Assembly: GCA_964636655.1 (NCBI GenBank)
Contig: CAZWTK010000017.1
Location: 1 to 45,787 of the forward strand
Direction: 5' to 3'
DNA: 45,787 bases
From: Fen-549 sp964636655
GTDB lineage: Bacteria; Actinomycetota; Thermoleophilia; Gaiellales; Gaiellaceae
Positions 1 through 8,223 of the stretch are shown here, piece after piece. Under the pieces are notes generated by a model. That model was not told where the DNA came from. It saw only the letters and a list, made by a program, of their open reading frames with translations, and did no database searches. The translations under genes were made by a program, and so were the position numbers. Within the stretch, counting starts at the first letter, position 1. Each line of letters starts with the position of its first letter.

Positions 1-2
1 AG

Positions 3-446
3 CCGGTCGAGCTCAAATCGCTTCTGGAGGAAATCGCAGGTGACGCCGGCGACGGAGCGAGTGTCGCGTTGAGCTGCCCCGAAGGCCTGAGCGCGATCGC
101 TCACGCCGATCTACTCCGGCAGGCGATCGAGAATCTCGTCTCCAACGCGCTCAAGTACGGCGGCGGCGAGTTACAGATCGGCGCCGAGACGCTACCCGAC
201 GAGATGGTGCGAATCGAGGTCGCCGACCGCGGCAAGGGTTTGAGCGCCGAGCAGCGGGAACGCGCCTTCGATCGCTTCTTCCGCGCGGGTAAGCGCGACG
301 GGGAGGGATTCGGGCTCGGCTTGCCGATCGTGCGCGAGGTAGTATCCGCGCTCGGCGGCGAGATCGAGATCGACTCCGCTCCGGGAGGCGGAACCCGCGT
401 CGCCATCGTCCTCCCTCGCGCGACCGAAGGGGAAGCTCAAGCATGA
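3..446 (+). CDS. Sensor histidine kinase, C-terminal part
   Basis: The reading frame is open from the window edge, so only the last 147 or so residues are present. They hold the HATPase_c domain: an N-box (NLVSNALKYGG), a G1 box (DRGKGL) and a G2 box (GLGLPIV). This domain binds ATP and phosphorylates a histidine in the missing HisKA part. The stop codon overlaps the start of the response regulator gene by 4 nt (ATGA), so the two are translationally coupled and almost certainly form a two-component pair. The order kinase then regulator is seen directly. The stimulus cannot be inferred because the sensor part is outside the window. Confidence 0.93.
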   Translation, partial: PVELKSLLEEIAGDAGDGASVALSCPEGLSAIAHADLLRQAIENLVSNALKYGGGELQIGAETLPDEMVRIEVADRGKGLSAEQRERAFDRFFRAGKRDGEGFGLGLPIVREVVSALGGEIEIDSAPGGGTRVAIVLPRATEGEAQA

Positions 447-1132
447 GCCAGCGCATTCTTCTCGTCGACGACGAGGCCGACATCGTTGAGGCTGTCTCCT
501 GGACGCTGCGTCGGGAAGGTTTCGAGGTCGAGACGAGGCACGACGGAGAGGCCGCGCTCGAGGCGGCGCTGACCGATTCGTACGACCTGGTGATACTCGA
601 CGTGATGCTGCCCGGGATCTCGGGCACCGAGGTCTGTAAAAGCCTGCGCGCAGAGAGCGACATCCCGATCATCATGCTCACCGCGCGGGATGCGGAGATC
701 GACCGGGTGCTCGGGCTCGAGCTCGGAGCCGACGACTACATCACCAAGCCGTTCTCGAACGCGGAGCTGGTCAGCCGCGTGCGGGCAATGCTCCGGCGGC
801 GCGATCTCGACCGGGCGGCTTCGCCGGCCAGCGTCCAGGTCATCGGCGGAATCGAGATCGACTATCCGCGGCACGAAGTGAAGGTGGACGGACAACCCGT
901 GGGCCTAACGCCCTCGGAGTTCAAGCTACTCACCCTGCTTGCGGAGCACCTCGATCGCCCGCTCAGCCGAGCTCAGATCATGGAGCAGCTCTGGCAGAGC
1001 ACCTACGTGGGCAGCGCTCGGGCCTGTGACGCCCATGTCGCCAACCTGCGCAAGAAGATCGAGCGCGACCCCGCGCATCCAACCCGGTTGGTCACCGTGC
1101 GTGAAGTCGGCTACAAGCTCGTCGCCGACTGA
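443..1132 (+). CDS. OmpR/PhoB-family response regulator
   Basis: This 229-residue protein has a receiver domain (about residues 3-118) with the acidic pair DD at 9-10, phosphoacceptor Asp53 in LDVMLPG, and the conserved Lys in ITKPF near residue 103. A C-terminal winged-helix DNA-binding domain (about 130-227) carries the typical LTPSEFKLL and VREVGYKL motifs. The length is normal for the family. It overlaps the kinase stop codon, so the pair is one operon. Phosphorylation by that kinase should control DNA binding. No target promoter is identified, though a dyad lies 20 bp after its stop codon. Confidence 0.96.
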   Translation: MSQRILLVDDEADIVEAVSWTLRREGFEVETRHDGEAALEAALTDSYDLVILDVMLPGISGTEVCKSLRAESDIPIIMLTARDAEIDRVLGLELGADDYITKPFSNAELVSRVRAMLRRRDLDRAASPASVQVIGGIEIDYPRHEVKVDGQPVGLTPSEFKLLTLLAEHLDRPLSRAQIMEQLWQSTYVGSARACDAHVANLRKKIERDPAHPTRLVTVREVGYKLVAD

Positions 1133-1152
1133 ACTCTCGGCTCGACCGGATT

Positions 1153-1170
1153 TGTGAAGCAACGTTCACA
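1153..1170. promoter_or_regulatory. Inverted repeat TGTGAA-N6-TTCACA
   Basis: A perfect 6-bp-arm dyad (TGTGAA, six bases, TTCACA) lies between the response regulator and the STAS-like gene, about 53 bp before a TAGCCT box at 1223-1228. OmpR-type regulators usually bind direct repeats, so this palindrome may belong to another factor. Confidence 0.35.
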
Positions 1171-1288
1171 CGATCTCGTTGCCATGCGCATCGAGCCGTG
1201 AGCAGAGCGCACACGCCGCTCCTAGCCTGAAAAACATCGAACGGACGCCCGCAGCACGGGGGGCAAGGGAAAAAGAGGAGCACTCGTC

Positions 1289-1642
1289 ATGCGAGCAGAA
1301 CAGATCTCGCAGTCACCGACGATCAGGGAGATCGGACCCAGTGCGTGGTTGATCACGTGCCGAGCTGGCTCGCCATCGAGCGAAGCGATCGAGGGTATCC
1401 AGGACGCCTGTCTCAACGTTCTGGACAGAGGGGCCCTCATCGTCGCCGTCGATCTGAACCGAATCGACGCGATGTCGGCGAACGCCATCGGGGTCTTCGC
1501 CGTGATCTCCGAGATGCTCGCGGCCCGCGGCGGACACCTCTGGCTCGTTTGGCCACAAATCGACGCCGGAGGCAACTATCGCGTGCTCTCGTTCGACGAA
1601 GGCAGTCGTCGCGAACTCGAGCAACTGCTCGGGGTGAACTGA
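1289..1642 (+). CDS. STAS-like domain protein (possible anti-sigma antagonist relative)
   Basis: This 117-residue protein has the strand-helix pattern of STAS domains: LIVAVDLNRIDAMSANAIGVF (about 50-70) followed by a helix and GGHLWLV. In SpoIIAA-type antagonists the helix start reads D-S-S-G and its Ser is phosphorylated by an anti-sigma kinase. Here the corresponding stretch reads S-A-N-A (63-66), so the usual phosphoacceptor seems to be lost or shifted by one position. The ATG is preceded by a good Shine-Dalgarno (AAGAGGAG), and a possible -10 TAGCCT lies at 1223-1228. No sigma factor or anti-sigma kinase gene is adjacent. The fold assignment is by pattern only; it could be another small alpha/beta regulator. 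Confidence 0.6.
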   Translation: MRAEQISQSPTIREIGPSAWLITCRAGSPSSEAIEGIQDACLNVLDRGALIVAVDLNRIDAMSANAIGVFAVISEMLAARGGHLWLVWPQIDAGGNYRVLSFDEGSRRELEQLLGVN

Positions 1643-1685
1643 CGAGCGCTCCTCTCTCCCTTCCCAAATGGAGGTCAAGCCGCAA

Positions 1686-2054
1686 GTGAGCAGTGCGAAT
1701 CTCATAGAAATCGCCGCATCGCGGGTCGATGCCGTCTTGGTGGAGGATGGCCAGTCCAAGGCGATCGCCGACGCGGTTCGCGACTGCGACGGATTCCGCG
1801 TTGTTTCTGCTGAGGGGTACGTCGGCACGATCGAGATAGTCCTTTACGGCGCCTCGCAGCAGCCGGCCGCACTCGCCGTTCGCACCGGCCTCTTCGCCCG
1901 GCAGCTCCTGCTCGTGCCGATCGAAGACGTGATCGGCGCATACCCGGTGAGAAGCACGATCGTGCTCGATGCCGGCTGGCGTCCCCGTGCGGCCGGTATC
2001 GCGGACGATCTCACCGAGAGCCCTGAAAGTCCGGACGCTCTCGCCCAGACGTAG
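1686..2054 (+). CDS. PRC-barrel-like small protein
   Basis: This is a protein of about 122 residues. An ATG at 1668 is in frame but has no ribosome binding site. The GGAGG at 1670-1674 lies 11 nt before GTG 1686, so GTG is preferred. The core (VGTIEIVLYG, then LAVRTGLFARQLLLVPIEDV) resembles PRC-barrel domains, which typically read G.v..v......Vr.G.....r.lLVP...V. PRC-barrels occur in RimM and in photosynthetic reaction centre H subunits, and many actinobacterial stand-alone versions have no known role. It follows the STAS-like gene by 43 bp and may be co-transcribed with it. The function is unknown. Confidence 0.6.
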   Translation: MSSANLIEIAASRVDAVLVEDGQSKAIADAVRDCDGFRVVSAEGYVGTIEIVLYGASQQPAALAVRTGLFARQLLLVPIEDVIGAYPVRSTIVLDAGWRPRAAGIADDLTESPESPDALAQT

Positions 2055-2124
2055 CCGCCCTGTCGTTTCTCCGCGGCCGCACTCGGGAAAGCAAGACGCC
2101 ACCGACTACCCCGACACCAGCGCC

Positions 2125-2355
2125 ATGACACTAAAGGAACTCGATTCTCGCACCGGAGAGGGCTACGAGGTCTCGCTTCTTTGGAGCCCCGAGTCCGATC
2201 AGCTCGCCGTCGTCGTCGTCGACGAGGCGGGTGGCGAGGAGTTCGCGATGGAGGTGGGGCCGCGCGAGGCGATGGAGGTCTTTCGTCACCCCTTCGCCTA
2301 CGCGGACAGCCGTCAGCTCGAGTTCCGGCGCCGATTGATTTCTCAGCCCGCCTGA
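2125..2355 (+). CDS. Short conserved actinobacterial-type hypothetical protein
   Basis: This 76-residue protein starts at ATG 2125. The frame is open further upstream, but that extension is Arg/Pro-rich and looks non-coding. The body pattern, with an N-terminal LKELDSRTGEGYEVSLLW followed by LAVVVVDE, an FAMEV strand and a PFAYAD motif, matches a type of small soluble protein I recognise as common in high-GC actinobacteria, from memory only. It has no catalytic motif, signal peptide or membrane segment. The Shine-Dalgarno is weak. It sits on the same strand as the STAS-like and PRC-like genes, 70 bp downstream, and could end that transcript. Confidence 0.55.
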   Translation: MTLKELDSRTGEGYEVSLLWSPESDQLAVVVVDEAGGEEFAMEVGPREAMEVFRHPFAYADSRQLEFRRRLISQPA

Positions 2356-2408
2356 GAGTTCCCCGCGTAGACGGAGCGGGCGAGGGTCCCGCTGGCGAGG
2401 TCGGCGGG

Positions 2409-3119
2409 CTAGCTCGCGCCGAACTGGTTGACCCAGACGGTCACGTTCGAGTACTCACCGACCCGGGGCGCCGTGATCACGGCTATCCCCTCGAAGCGCC
2501 AGCTCGGGTTGAAGAGATTCTCGCGGTGCTCGGGCGAGTTGAGCCAGCCGTCGAGCGCCACGCGCGGCGCTCCCAGGCGCCGCTCGCCGAGGTAGAGGTT
2601 CTCGCCCCAGGAGCCGTAGTAGTTGGCCGCCCGAACATCGGCGGCCGGATCGTCGCCGCAGGCGCCGTGGGCGAACTCGTTGCAGCGTACGATCTTGTCG
2701 GCCTTCTTCAGTGAGGTCTCGTTCAGCAGCGAAGCGGGAGTAAGGGCCGAGAGACCCCGCTGCTGCCTGGCGAAGTTGATCAGACAGGTCATGGCGGTCG
2801 CCTGCTCGTTCAGTGGGAGATCCGTTCGTTCTCCTCCCGGGCAGGTCTGCTCGTCCGCTAGATATTTCAGCCAGGGATCGTTCACGGGATAGAGCGAACC
2901 CTTGCGAATCGTCAGCGGCGGTAAGCCCGGCAAGATCGAGAGCTTGATGTCGGAGACGCGCGAGCGTGAGGACAGCTGCTTCTGGCTCAAGCGCTCCCAC
3001 TTCACGGTAACTAGAACAGCCAGGACAAGGGAGAGAAAAACCAGTAGGCCGACGCTGTTAAGGCGCGAGCGCCACTGTGACTCGTTGGATTGAGGCCGAT
3101 CCGGCTCGGGAATTCCCAT
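2409..3119 (-). CDS. Membrane-anchored CAP/SCP-domain protein
   Basis: This is a protein of about 236 residues. A longer in-frame start exists at 3299, but the extra 60 residues would run back over the divergent gene, so the Met just before the hydrophobic segment is chosen. One membrane segment spans about residues 22-39, leaving the rest outside the cytoplasm. The C-terminal CAP domain (about 110-236) shows the family motifs: CLINFARQQRGLSAL, a His in FAHGACG, GENLYLG, and WLNSPEHRENLFNP. CAP proteins (CRISP, antigen 5, PR-1; YkwD in Bacillus) are secreted and of varied, often unknown, function. It is divergent from the NlpC/P60 gene, which hints at a cell-envelope role. Confidence 0.88.
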   Translation of the reverse strand: MGIPEPDRPQSNESQWRSRLNSVGLLVFLSLVLAVLVTVKWERLSQKQLSSRSRVSDIKLSILPGLPPLTIRKGSLYPVNDPWLKYLADEQTCPGGERTDLPLNEQATAMTCLINFARQQRGLSALTPASLLNETSLKKADKIVRCNEFAHGACGDDPAADVRAANYYGSWGENLYLGERRLGAPRVALDGWLNSPEHRENLFNPSWRFEGIAVITAPRVGEYSNVTVWVNQFGAS

Positions 3120-3287
3120 CTTTGGCGTTGCTATCGACTTCGGGCCGTGGCGAGTTGACCCTCGGGAGGAGGCTTGTTGCCCGAGTTGAACGATTCGAAG
3201 GGATCCGCTCGACACGCTACGAGAGGTCGGCGGGAACCGAAAACCGGTCGTTCCTTGTTCAAGCCTAACTGCCCCATTGCCGATCGA

Positions 3288-4550
3288 ATGTATGTGCAAA
3301 GCCGCTATCTACGTCTCCGCTTACTGGCTCTGCTCGTCTGTTCGGGCGTCGCGGTCTTGCTCGTTCCGAGCGCAGGCGCGAAGAAGACGGCCAACTGGGC
3401 CAAGCCGCAGATCAAGTCGGTCGTCGCGCACGGCCTGATGGCGCGTAGCGTCGGCTCGTTCAAGCCAGACGCGCGGTTGACCAGGGCGGAGCTCAAAGAG
3501 CTCCTGGTTGCGCTGCCGACAGACGCCGTCGTCGAACCCGATTCCGGCGACGACACGACCACAACGACGACGACCGGCACGACGACCACCCCGACCACCA
3601 CCGACCCGTCACGCGACACGACCACCACGACCGGCACGACGACCACCCCGACCAGCACCGATCCTTCACGCGACACGACCACGACGAGCCCTACGACGAC
3701 AGCGCTGCCGAAGAACGGGCCTCCGCCCGGCTCGCCGAAGTCCGGCGCCTCGGTGAGCGTCAGCGCGTTCGACGCGGCTCTCGTCAAAAAGCTCGGACTG
3801 GGCGCCGCCGCGGCTCGCTTCCGCTTCGTCGTGCGCCAGGCCGGAATCGCCGCACCGGCGCGCTACGGCAGCGAGACGGTCGCCCGCATGCTCGGCCTGC
3901 GCATAAACCATCCCGCCAGCCAGGACAAGCTCGAGCTTCTACCCAACACCCCGATCACGCGCGCCGAGGCCGCCTACTCGATCGCGCAGGTGCTCTCGTT
4001 CACGGGGGAGGAGACGCAGTGGGTCGAGGACACCTCATACGAGCTCGAGCTACCGGCGCTCGACCGCTGGCAGAAGCGCATCCTGAGCTACGCCGTTCGC
4101 TTCATCGGCTACCCCTACATCTGGGGCGGATCGAGCCCCAAGAGGCAAACCGTCTTCGGCCAGACGGTACCCGGCGGCTTCGACTGCTCGGGCTTCGTCT
4201 GGCGCGTCTACAAGCTGCACGGCTACTCCGGCGGCAAGCGGCTGAGCTCGACGATACGCGGTCGCACCACCTACGTGATGTCGGGCGAGGTCGGGCGCTC
4301 CAAGCGCGTCGCCATCGGCGCGCTCGAGCCCGGTGACGTGCTCTTCTTCGGCGCCAAGGGTCGGCGCTCGAAGCCCGGGCAGGTCAATCACACGGCGATC
4401 TATCTCGGCGGCGGCTGGCTGATCCAGTCTTCGGGCTACGGAGTCGCGGTCGCCCCGCTCGAAGGCTGGTACGCAAAGCGCTTCGCCTGGGCCCGCCGCC
4501 CGCTGGCCGAGGCCGGGCTGGTGAACGTGTACTCGGTCTCGGGCAAGTAA
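3288..4550 (+). CDS. Secreted NlpC/P60 peptidoglycan endopeptidase with SLH-like repeats
   Basis: This 420-residue protein starts at ATG 3288, where a typical signal peptide begins (basic MYVQSRYLRLR, hydrophobic core, ending near ...PSAGA at 29-31). Two SLH-like modules (about 35-77 and 155-240, with the hallmark TRAE) flank a Thr-rich linker (about 88-140) built from two 19-residue repeats. The NlpC/P60 domain (about 258-410) has catalytic Cys300 in DCSGF and His368 in VNHTAIYLG. NlpC/P60 enzymes cut D-Glu-mDAP or related wall peptide bonds. The SLH-like modules may hold it to the envelope, which is an inference. The gene is followed by a tRNA gene on the other strand. Confidence 0.92.
   Translation: MYVQSRYLRLRLLALLVCSGVAVLLVPSAGAKKTANWAKPQIKSVVAHGLMARSVGSFKPDARLTRAELKELLVALPTDAVVEPDSGDDTTTTTTTGTTTTPTTTDPSRDTTTTTGTTTTPTSTDPSRDTTTTSPTTTALPKNGPPPGSPKSGASVSVSAFDAALVKKLGLGAAAARFRFVVRQAGIAAPARYGSETVARMLGLRINHPASQDKLELLPNTPITRAEAAYSIAQVLSFTGEETQWVEDTSYELELPALDRWQKRILSYAVRFIGYPYIWGGSSPKRQTVFGQTVPGGFDCSGFVWRVYKLHGYSGGKRLSSTIRGRTTYVMSGEVGRSKRVAIGALEPGDVLFFGAKGRRSKPGQVNHTAIYLGGGWLIQSSGYGVAVAPLEGWYAKRFAWARRPLAEAGLVNVYSVSGK
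3561..3674 (+). repeat. Two tandem 57-bp units coding the Thr-rich linker
   Basis: Two in-frame 19-codon units, each ending in DPSRD, encode the flexible Thr-rich linker of the NlpC/P60 protein. They differ at only a few bases. The copy number could vary between strains. Confidence 0.85.
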
Positions 4551-4561
4551 CAGACCGTAAA

Positions 4562-4634
4562 AGCCGACGCGCGGATTCGAACCGCGGACCCCTTCATTAC
4601 GAGTGAAGTGCTCTACCAGCTGAGCTACGTCGGC
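4562..4634 (-). tRNA. tRNA-Thr (CGU anticodon)
   Basis: The minus strand folds as a full cloverleaf: acceptor GCCGACG with CGTCGGC, D stem GCTC/GAGC, anticodon stem CTTCA/TGAAG with loop CTCGTAA (anticodon CGT), and T arm CGCGG TTCGAAT CCGCG. The discriminator base would be U and the CCA end is not encoded. The CGU anticodon reads ACG codons. Confidence 0.95.
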
Positions 4635-4686
4635 GCGACAGAGAGGATAGCGCCCTCGCCATGCCGTTCGCGCGATGGCGAGTTCG

Positions 4687-6003
4687 CTATCGCAAACTCT
4701 GCATGTCTACGGCCAGTGTGGCCCAGCCAAATTTCTTCGCGCCAACCGGTCGCCCGGATCTTGCGTCGAAGAACTCGTTGAAGCCGCCCTTCTCGACCAG
4801 CTCGCGCGAGCGATCGGCCAGCAGCGAGGCGTAGCCGGCCTCGCCGTGATGAAGCAGTCCCTGGTGCAGAAACCAGTTGGTGTTCATCGAGCAGGGACCG
4901 CGCCAGATCAGCCGGATGCCGTGGATGTGGGAGTCGTCGCTGTAGGAGGGCTCGTCCAGGGCGACCGAGGGCACGGGATAGGGCGACCAGAACTCGCGCC
5001 GATCGGTCAGATGGGCAAGCAGGCGCTCCGCGACATCGGCCGGCAAGTCCTCGAGAAGTAACGGCAGCAGGCACTGGATCGTCTTCGCCCGAGCCCGAAT
5101 CTCGCCCGAGCCGACGAGATTGAAGAACAGACCGCGCGCGGGATCCCAGGCCCGTTCGAGCAGGGACTGCAGCGCCTGGGTGGCCTTCGTCTCGGCCCAG
5201 GCGGCCAGATCGGGCTGCCCGGCGCGGCGGGCGAGCCGGGCGAGCGCCTTGAGGTTGTCGATCCAGATTGTGTTGACGAGCAGGTCTTCGGCGTGATCCT
5301 CACGGGCGAAGATGCGCCTCAGGTCGTAGCCGGCGAGCTTGTTCCGGATCTCGACACGACGCGAGTTGACCACGAGCTTGAACACCGAGCGCGGGCCGGC
5401 CCCGATGGCCTGGTCGTAGGCCGAGCTGAAGTCCAGGCCGGTCTCGAACTGCACGATGGTCGAGATCAGCGCGTCCCGGTCGGGATCGCGCTCGGCCGCA
5501 AGGTAGTGGTAGTAGCGATCGAGCACGGGCAAGGCCTCCGCGAGGAAATCCTCGGCGCCGGCTAGGACGAGGCGCTCGACCGCCGTCGCCAGCACGGGCG
5601 GCTGGGTCAAAGCCGTCGTCCGCGGCCGGTTGCCGGGGCGAAGTCCCCAGCGATCGGTGCTCTCGAGATGGGGCCAGATGTGCAGGTAGGCGCGCTTCGG
5701 GTGCCAGAAGATGACGTGAGGGATCAAGCCGTTGGGCCGCTGCCAGCGAAACAACGAGCGCAATTCGTCACAGCCGCGAGCGGGGTCGAAGAGCGACCAG
5801 ACGATGGCGTGGAAGCCCGAGTCCCAGAGCCACTGATGCGGATAGGAGCCGGTCGAGGGCACGGAGTAGCGCCAAGACCGTCCCTCGTACTCCACGCTCT
5901 CGGTGTTCGCCTGCAACAGCGCTCGAGCCGCTTCCCGCATCGCTCCCAAGGTAGGGCCCGCATCGGTCATCCACGGCTTTTTACCCGCCACCGCAGTCGA
6001 CAC
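4687..6003 (-). CDS. GH63/MGH1-like glycoside hydrolase
   Basis: This 438-residue cytosolic protein has the landmarks of the (alpha/alpha)6-barrel group that includes GH63 and mannosylglycerate hydrolase: HQWLWDSGFHAI (about 57-68), GLIPHVIFW, TALTQPPVLA, QFETGLDFSSAYD, and WRGPCSMNTNWFLHQGL. The Asp in the WLWDSGF motif and a Glu near the C-terminus (GGFNEFFDARSG) are candidate catalytic acids by family analogy. The substrate is unknown; mannosylglycerate, glucosylglycerate or another compatible-solute glucoside is plausible. A second start, ATG at 5970, lies just before the first conserved helix and may be the true one. No sugar transporter is adjacent. Confidence 0.82.
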   Translation of the reverse strand: MSTAVAGKKPWMTDAGPTLGAMREAARALLQANTESVEYEGRSWRYSVPSTGSYPHQWLWDSGFHAIVWSLFDPARGCDELRSLFRWQRPNGLIPHVIFWHPKRAYLHIWPHLESTDRWGLRPGNRPRTTALTQPPVLATAVERLVLAGAEDFLAEALPVLDRYYHYLAAERDPDRDALISTIVQFETGLDFSSAYDQAIGAGPRSVFKLVVNSRRVEIRNKLAGYDLRRIFAREDHAEDLLVNTIWIDNLKALARLARRAGQPDLAAWAETKATQALQSLLERAWDPARGLFFNLVGSGEIRARAKTIQCLLPLLLEDLPADVAERLLAHLTDRREFWSPYPVPSVALDEPSYSDDSHIHGIRLIWRGPCSMNTNWFLHQGLLHHGEAGYASLLADRSRELVEKGGFNEFFDARSGRPVGAKKFGWATLAVDMQSLR

Positions 6004-6030
6004 GCGCGGCTACGGCTCACAGACGCTTGC

Positions 6031-6098
6031 CGAAGGCGCGGCTCAGCTGCTTTTCTCAGCGCGAAAAGTCGTCGCGCAGGCGAAACCGGCGGACTATC
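6031..6098. repeat. Intergenic repeat element, copy 1
   Basis: About 68 bp downstream of the FG-GAP gene is related to 8224-8290. The two share AAGGCGCGGCTCAG followed by TGCTTT and CTCA, then an A-rich AAAGTC. Imperfect arms GAAAAGTC (6063-6070) and GACTATC (6092-6098) could form a hairpin. Confidence 0.6.
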
Positions 6099-6106
6099 GG
6101 CGGCTC

Positions 6107-7924
6107 CTAGCAGCGCTTTATGTTGAGCCGCTTCACCCCGCTCCCGATCTTGGCTCCGCCCGGAAGGGTGCTCACCGCACGCAACCAGACCGGCCTGCTG
6201 TAGTTCTTGCCGACCTTCTTGAAGACGAAGGCCCCCGAGGCCTTCGTCTTGACCACCTTCAGCTTCTTCCAGGCTCCACGCCGACTCGTCCGCTGCAGCA
6301 GCCTCACCTTGACGGCGGGCTTGGGCGCCGCGGCGATCTGGCCCCTGAATGAAGCCGAGGAGGCCTTGCGGCAGGTGCGGATCTTGTTCGGAGAGAGCTT
6401 GATCGAGATGAACGAGCCGGGCAGCTTGAACGTCTTCGTATTGGCGAAGGCAGAGCCCGCGTAGGCCGCATCGATCGCCTGCACGCTCCACTTGTACTTG
6501 CCTTTCGCCAGGCCGCTCAGCGTTATCGATCTTCTCTGACCGGTGTTCCCCATCTGCACGACCCGGCGATAGCCGTCCGCGGCGGCCATCGGCGTGAAGA
6601 TCTGTCTGTTGCCCTTGCTCAGCCTGAAGTCGTAGCTGAGTGCCGCAGCCGGCGTCGCCGAGCCGCCGGCCGCCTTCCAGGAGAAGGTCACCAGGCCGGC
6701 ACTGTCTCTCTTTGCCAGAAGACCGGTTGGGGCCTTCGGGGCAGTGTTGGCCGTTGTGCTGTTGTTGCGGTAGATCTTCGTGATCGGGTTGGCGCCGTCG
6801 TTGCCGGCGAGCAGTATGTCGAGATCGCCGTCAGAGTCGTAATCGCCCCAGGCGATCGAGCCGATTGCGACACCGGTCAGAGCGGCCGCCGCATCGGTGA
6901 AGGCACCACCGCCGTCGTTGCTGTAGACCGTGGCGACTAATCCCGTGGCGCTGGAGCCCGCAAGCAGGATGTCGGGGTCGCCGTCAGAGTCGTAATCGCC
7001 CCAGGCGACCGAGCCCCAAGAGAGACCGGGCAGACCGGCGCCGATGGCGGTGAAGGCGCCGTCGCCGTCGTTACGGTAGATCGTGGCGACGAGAGTGACG
7101 CCGTCGACGCCGGTGATCAAGAGGTCGAGCCTGCCGTCCGAGTTGTAGTCGCCCCAGGCGACCGCGCTGGTAATGAAATTGGTCAGGGGCGCGCCGATGT
7201 CGGTGAAGGTGCCGCCGTTGTTTCGGTAGATCTTCGTGACGGACCCGGAGCTGGATGCCCCGGAGAGCGCGACGTCGAGGTCGCCGTCGGAGTCCATGTC
7301 GCCCCAGCTGGCCGCGCCGAGTTGGACGCCGACCAGGCCGGCGGCGATGTCGGTGAAGCCGCCCGCGCCGTCATTTCGGTAGATCTTCGTGATCGGGTTG
7401 GTGCCGTCGTTGCCGGAGAGTAGGACGTCGAGATCGCCGTCTGAGTCGTAGTCGCCCCAGGCGATCGAGCCCAGTGCGACGCCGCTCAGGCCGGCGGCGA
7501 TGTCGGTGAAGCCGCCTGCGCCGTCGTTTCGGTAGATCTTGCTGATCTCATTGGCGCCGTCGTAGCCGGCAATCAGAACGTCGAGGTCGCCGTCTGAGTC
7601 GTAGTCGCCCCAGGCGACCGAGCTGAAGTAGAGGCCGGTGAGTACCGCGCCGCTGTCGGTGAAAACGCCGGCGTCATTGCGGTAGATCTTGCTGATCGGG
7701 TTGGTGCCGTCGTGGCCGGCAAGCAAGATATCGAGATCGCCGTCCGAGTCGTAGTCTCCCCACGCCGTCGAGCCGTTCATGACACCGGTTAGACCGGCGC
7801 CGATATCGGTGGGGGGTGGCGGCGGGGGCGCCGCGGCACGCTCGGCGCCGGACGAGAGAGCCACTAAACCGACTGCGAAAACGAGCGCGGAGAGCGCGGA
7901 AAGACGTGCCTTGAGCGAGGTCAT
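6107..7924 (-). CDS. Secreted FG-GAP/VCBS repeat protein, predicted seven-bladed propeller
   Basis: This 605-residue protein has a signal peptide (about 1-32) and then a proline run. Seven repeats of about 50 residues follow (about 40-390), each with AWGDYDSDGDLD or a close variant, the DxDxDGxxD calcium-binding loop of FG-GAP/VCBS repeats. Seven repeats match an integrin-alpha-like seven-bladed beta-propeller. A fibronectin-III-like domain (about 395-505) follows, then a C-terminal beta-rich basic domain with Cys in IRTCRK and at the last residue. Repeat 5 is degenerate (DYNSDGRLD). The Shine-Dalgarno AGGAAAGGA at 7930-7938 supports the start. It probably works at the cell surface in adhesion or ligand binding. 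No enzyme domain is seen. Confidence 0.9.
   Translation of the reverse strand: MTSLKARLSALSALVFAVGLVALSSGAERAAAPPPPPPTDIGAGLTGVMNGSTAWGDYDSDGDLDILLAGHDGTNPISKIYRNDAGVFTDSGAVLTGLYFSSVAWGDYDSDGDLDVLIAGYDGANEISKIYRNDGAGGFTDIAAGLSGVALGSIAWGDYDSDGDLDVLLSGNDGTNPITKIYRNDGAGGFTDIAAGLVGVQLGAASWGDMDSDGDLDVALSGASSSGSVTKIYRNNGGTFTDIGAPLTNFITSAVAWGDYNSDGRLDLLITGVDGVTLVATIYRNDGDGAFTAIGAGLPGLSWGSVAWGDYDSDGDPDILLAGSSATGLVATVYSNDGGGAFTDAAAALTGVAIGSIAWGDYDSDGDLDILLAGNDGANPITKIYRNNSTTANTAPKAPTGLLAKRDSAGLVTFSWKAAGGSATPAAALSYDFRLSKGNRQIFTPMAAADGYRRVVQMGNTGQRRSITLSGLAKGKYKWSVQAIDAAYAGSAFANTKTFKLPGSFISIKLSPNKIRTCRKASSASFRGQIAAAPKPAVKVRLLQRTSRRGAWKKLKVVKTKASGAFVFKKVGKNYSRPVWLRAVSTLPGGAKIGSGVKRLNIKRC
6755..7777 (-). 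repeat. Seven tandem repeats of about 150 bp within the FG-GAP gene
   Basis: The seven propeller repeats are also visible as DNA repeats, for example the recurring gtcgccccaggcgac-type block on the plus strand. Some neighbouring units are nearly identical over tens of bases, so unequal recombination or assembly collapse is possible here. Confidence 0.85.
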
Positions 7925-8223
7925 CTCGGTCCTTTCCTACCTGCCTGGCCTGATCGGCTTGCTCGACGACTCACGCGGCCGAAGCTCAGCCCAAAGGGAG
8001 AGTGCCGCGATTCGAGCGGCATGAGCGTGGAAGGTCGCAACTGATCCCGGAACACCTGACCGGATCGTAGACCCGCTTCCTGCCGCCGACAACCACATTT
8101 CGGCGTCACAAAGCTCAACTCGACGCCATGTCGGGTTCTTCGCAAGCCGACACGACCGACACGGCAGACACGGCTCACAAACGCCGTCGCCCGGCTCGCA
8201 ACACGCACCGGCTGAGCCTGTGC
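7925..8223. other. Intergenic region upstream of the FG-GAP gene
   Basis: About 300 bp separate the FG-GAP start from the repeat element at the end of the hybrid kinase gene. Apart from the FG-GAP ribosome binding site (7930-7938), I see no confident promoter box, RNA or coding frame. A short GACACG-rich stretch occurs near 8149-8175. Confidence 0.6.
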
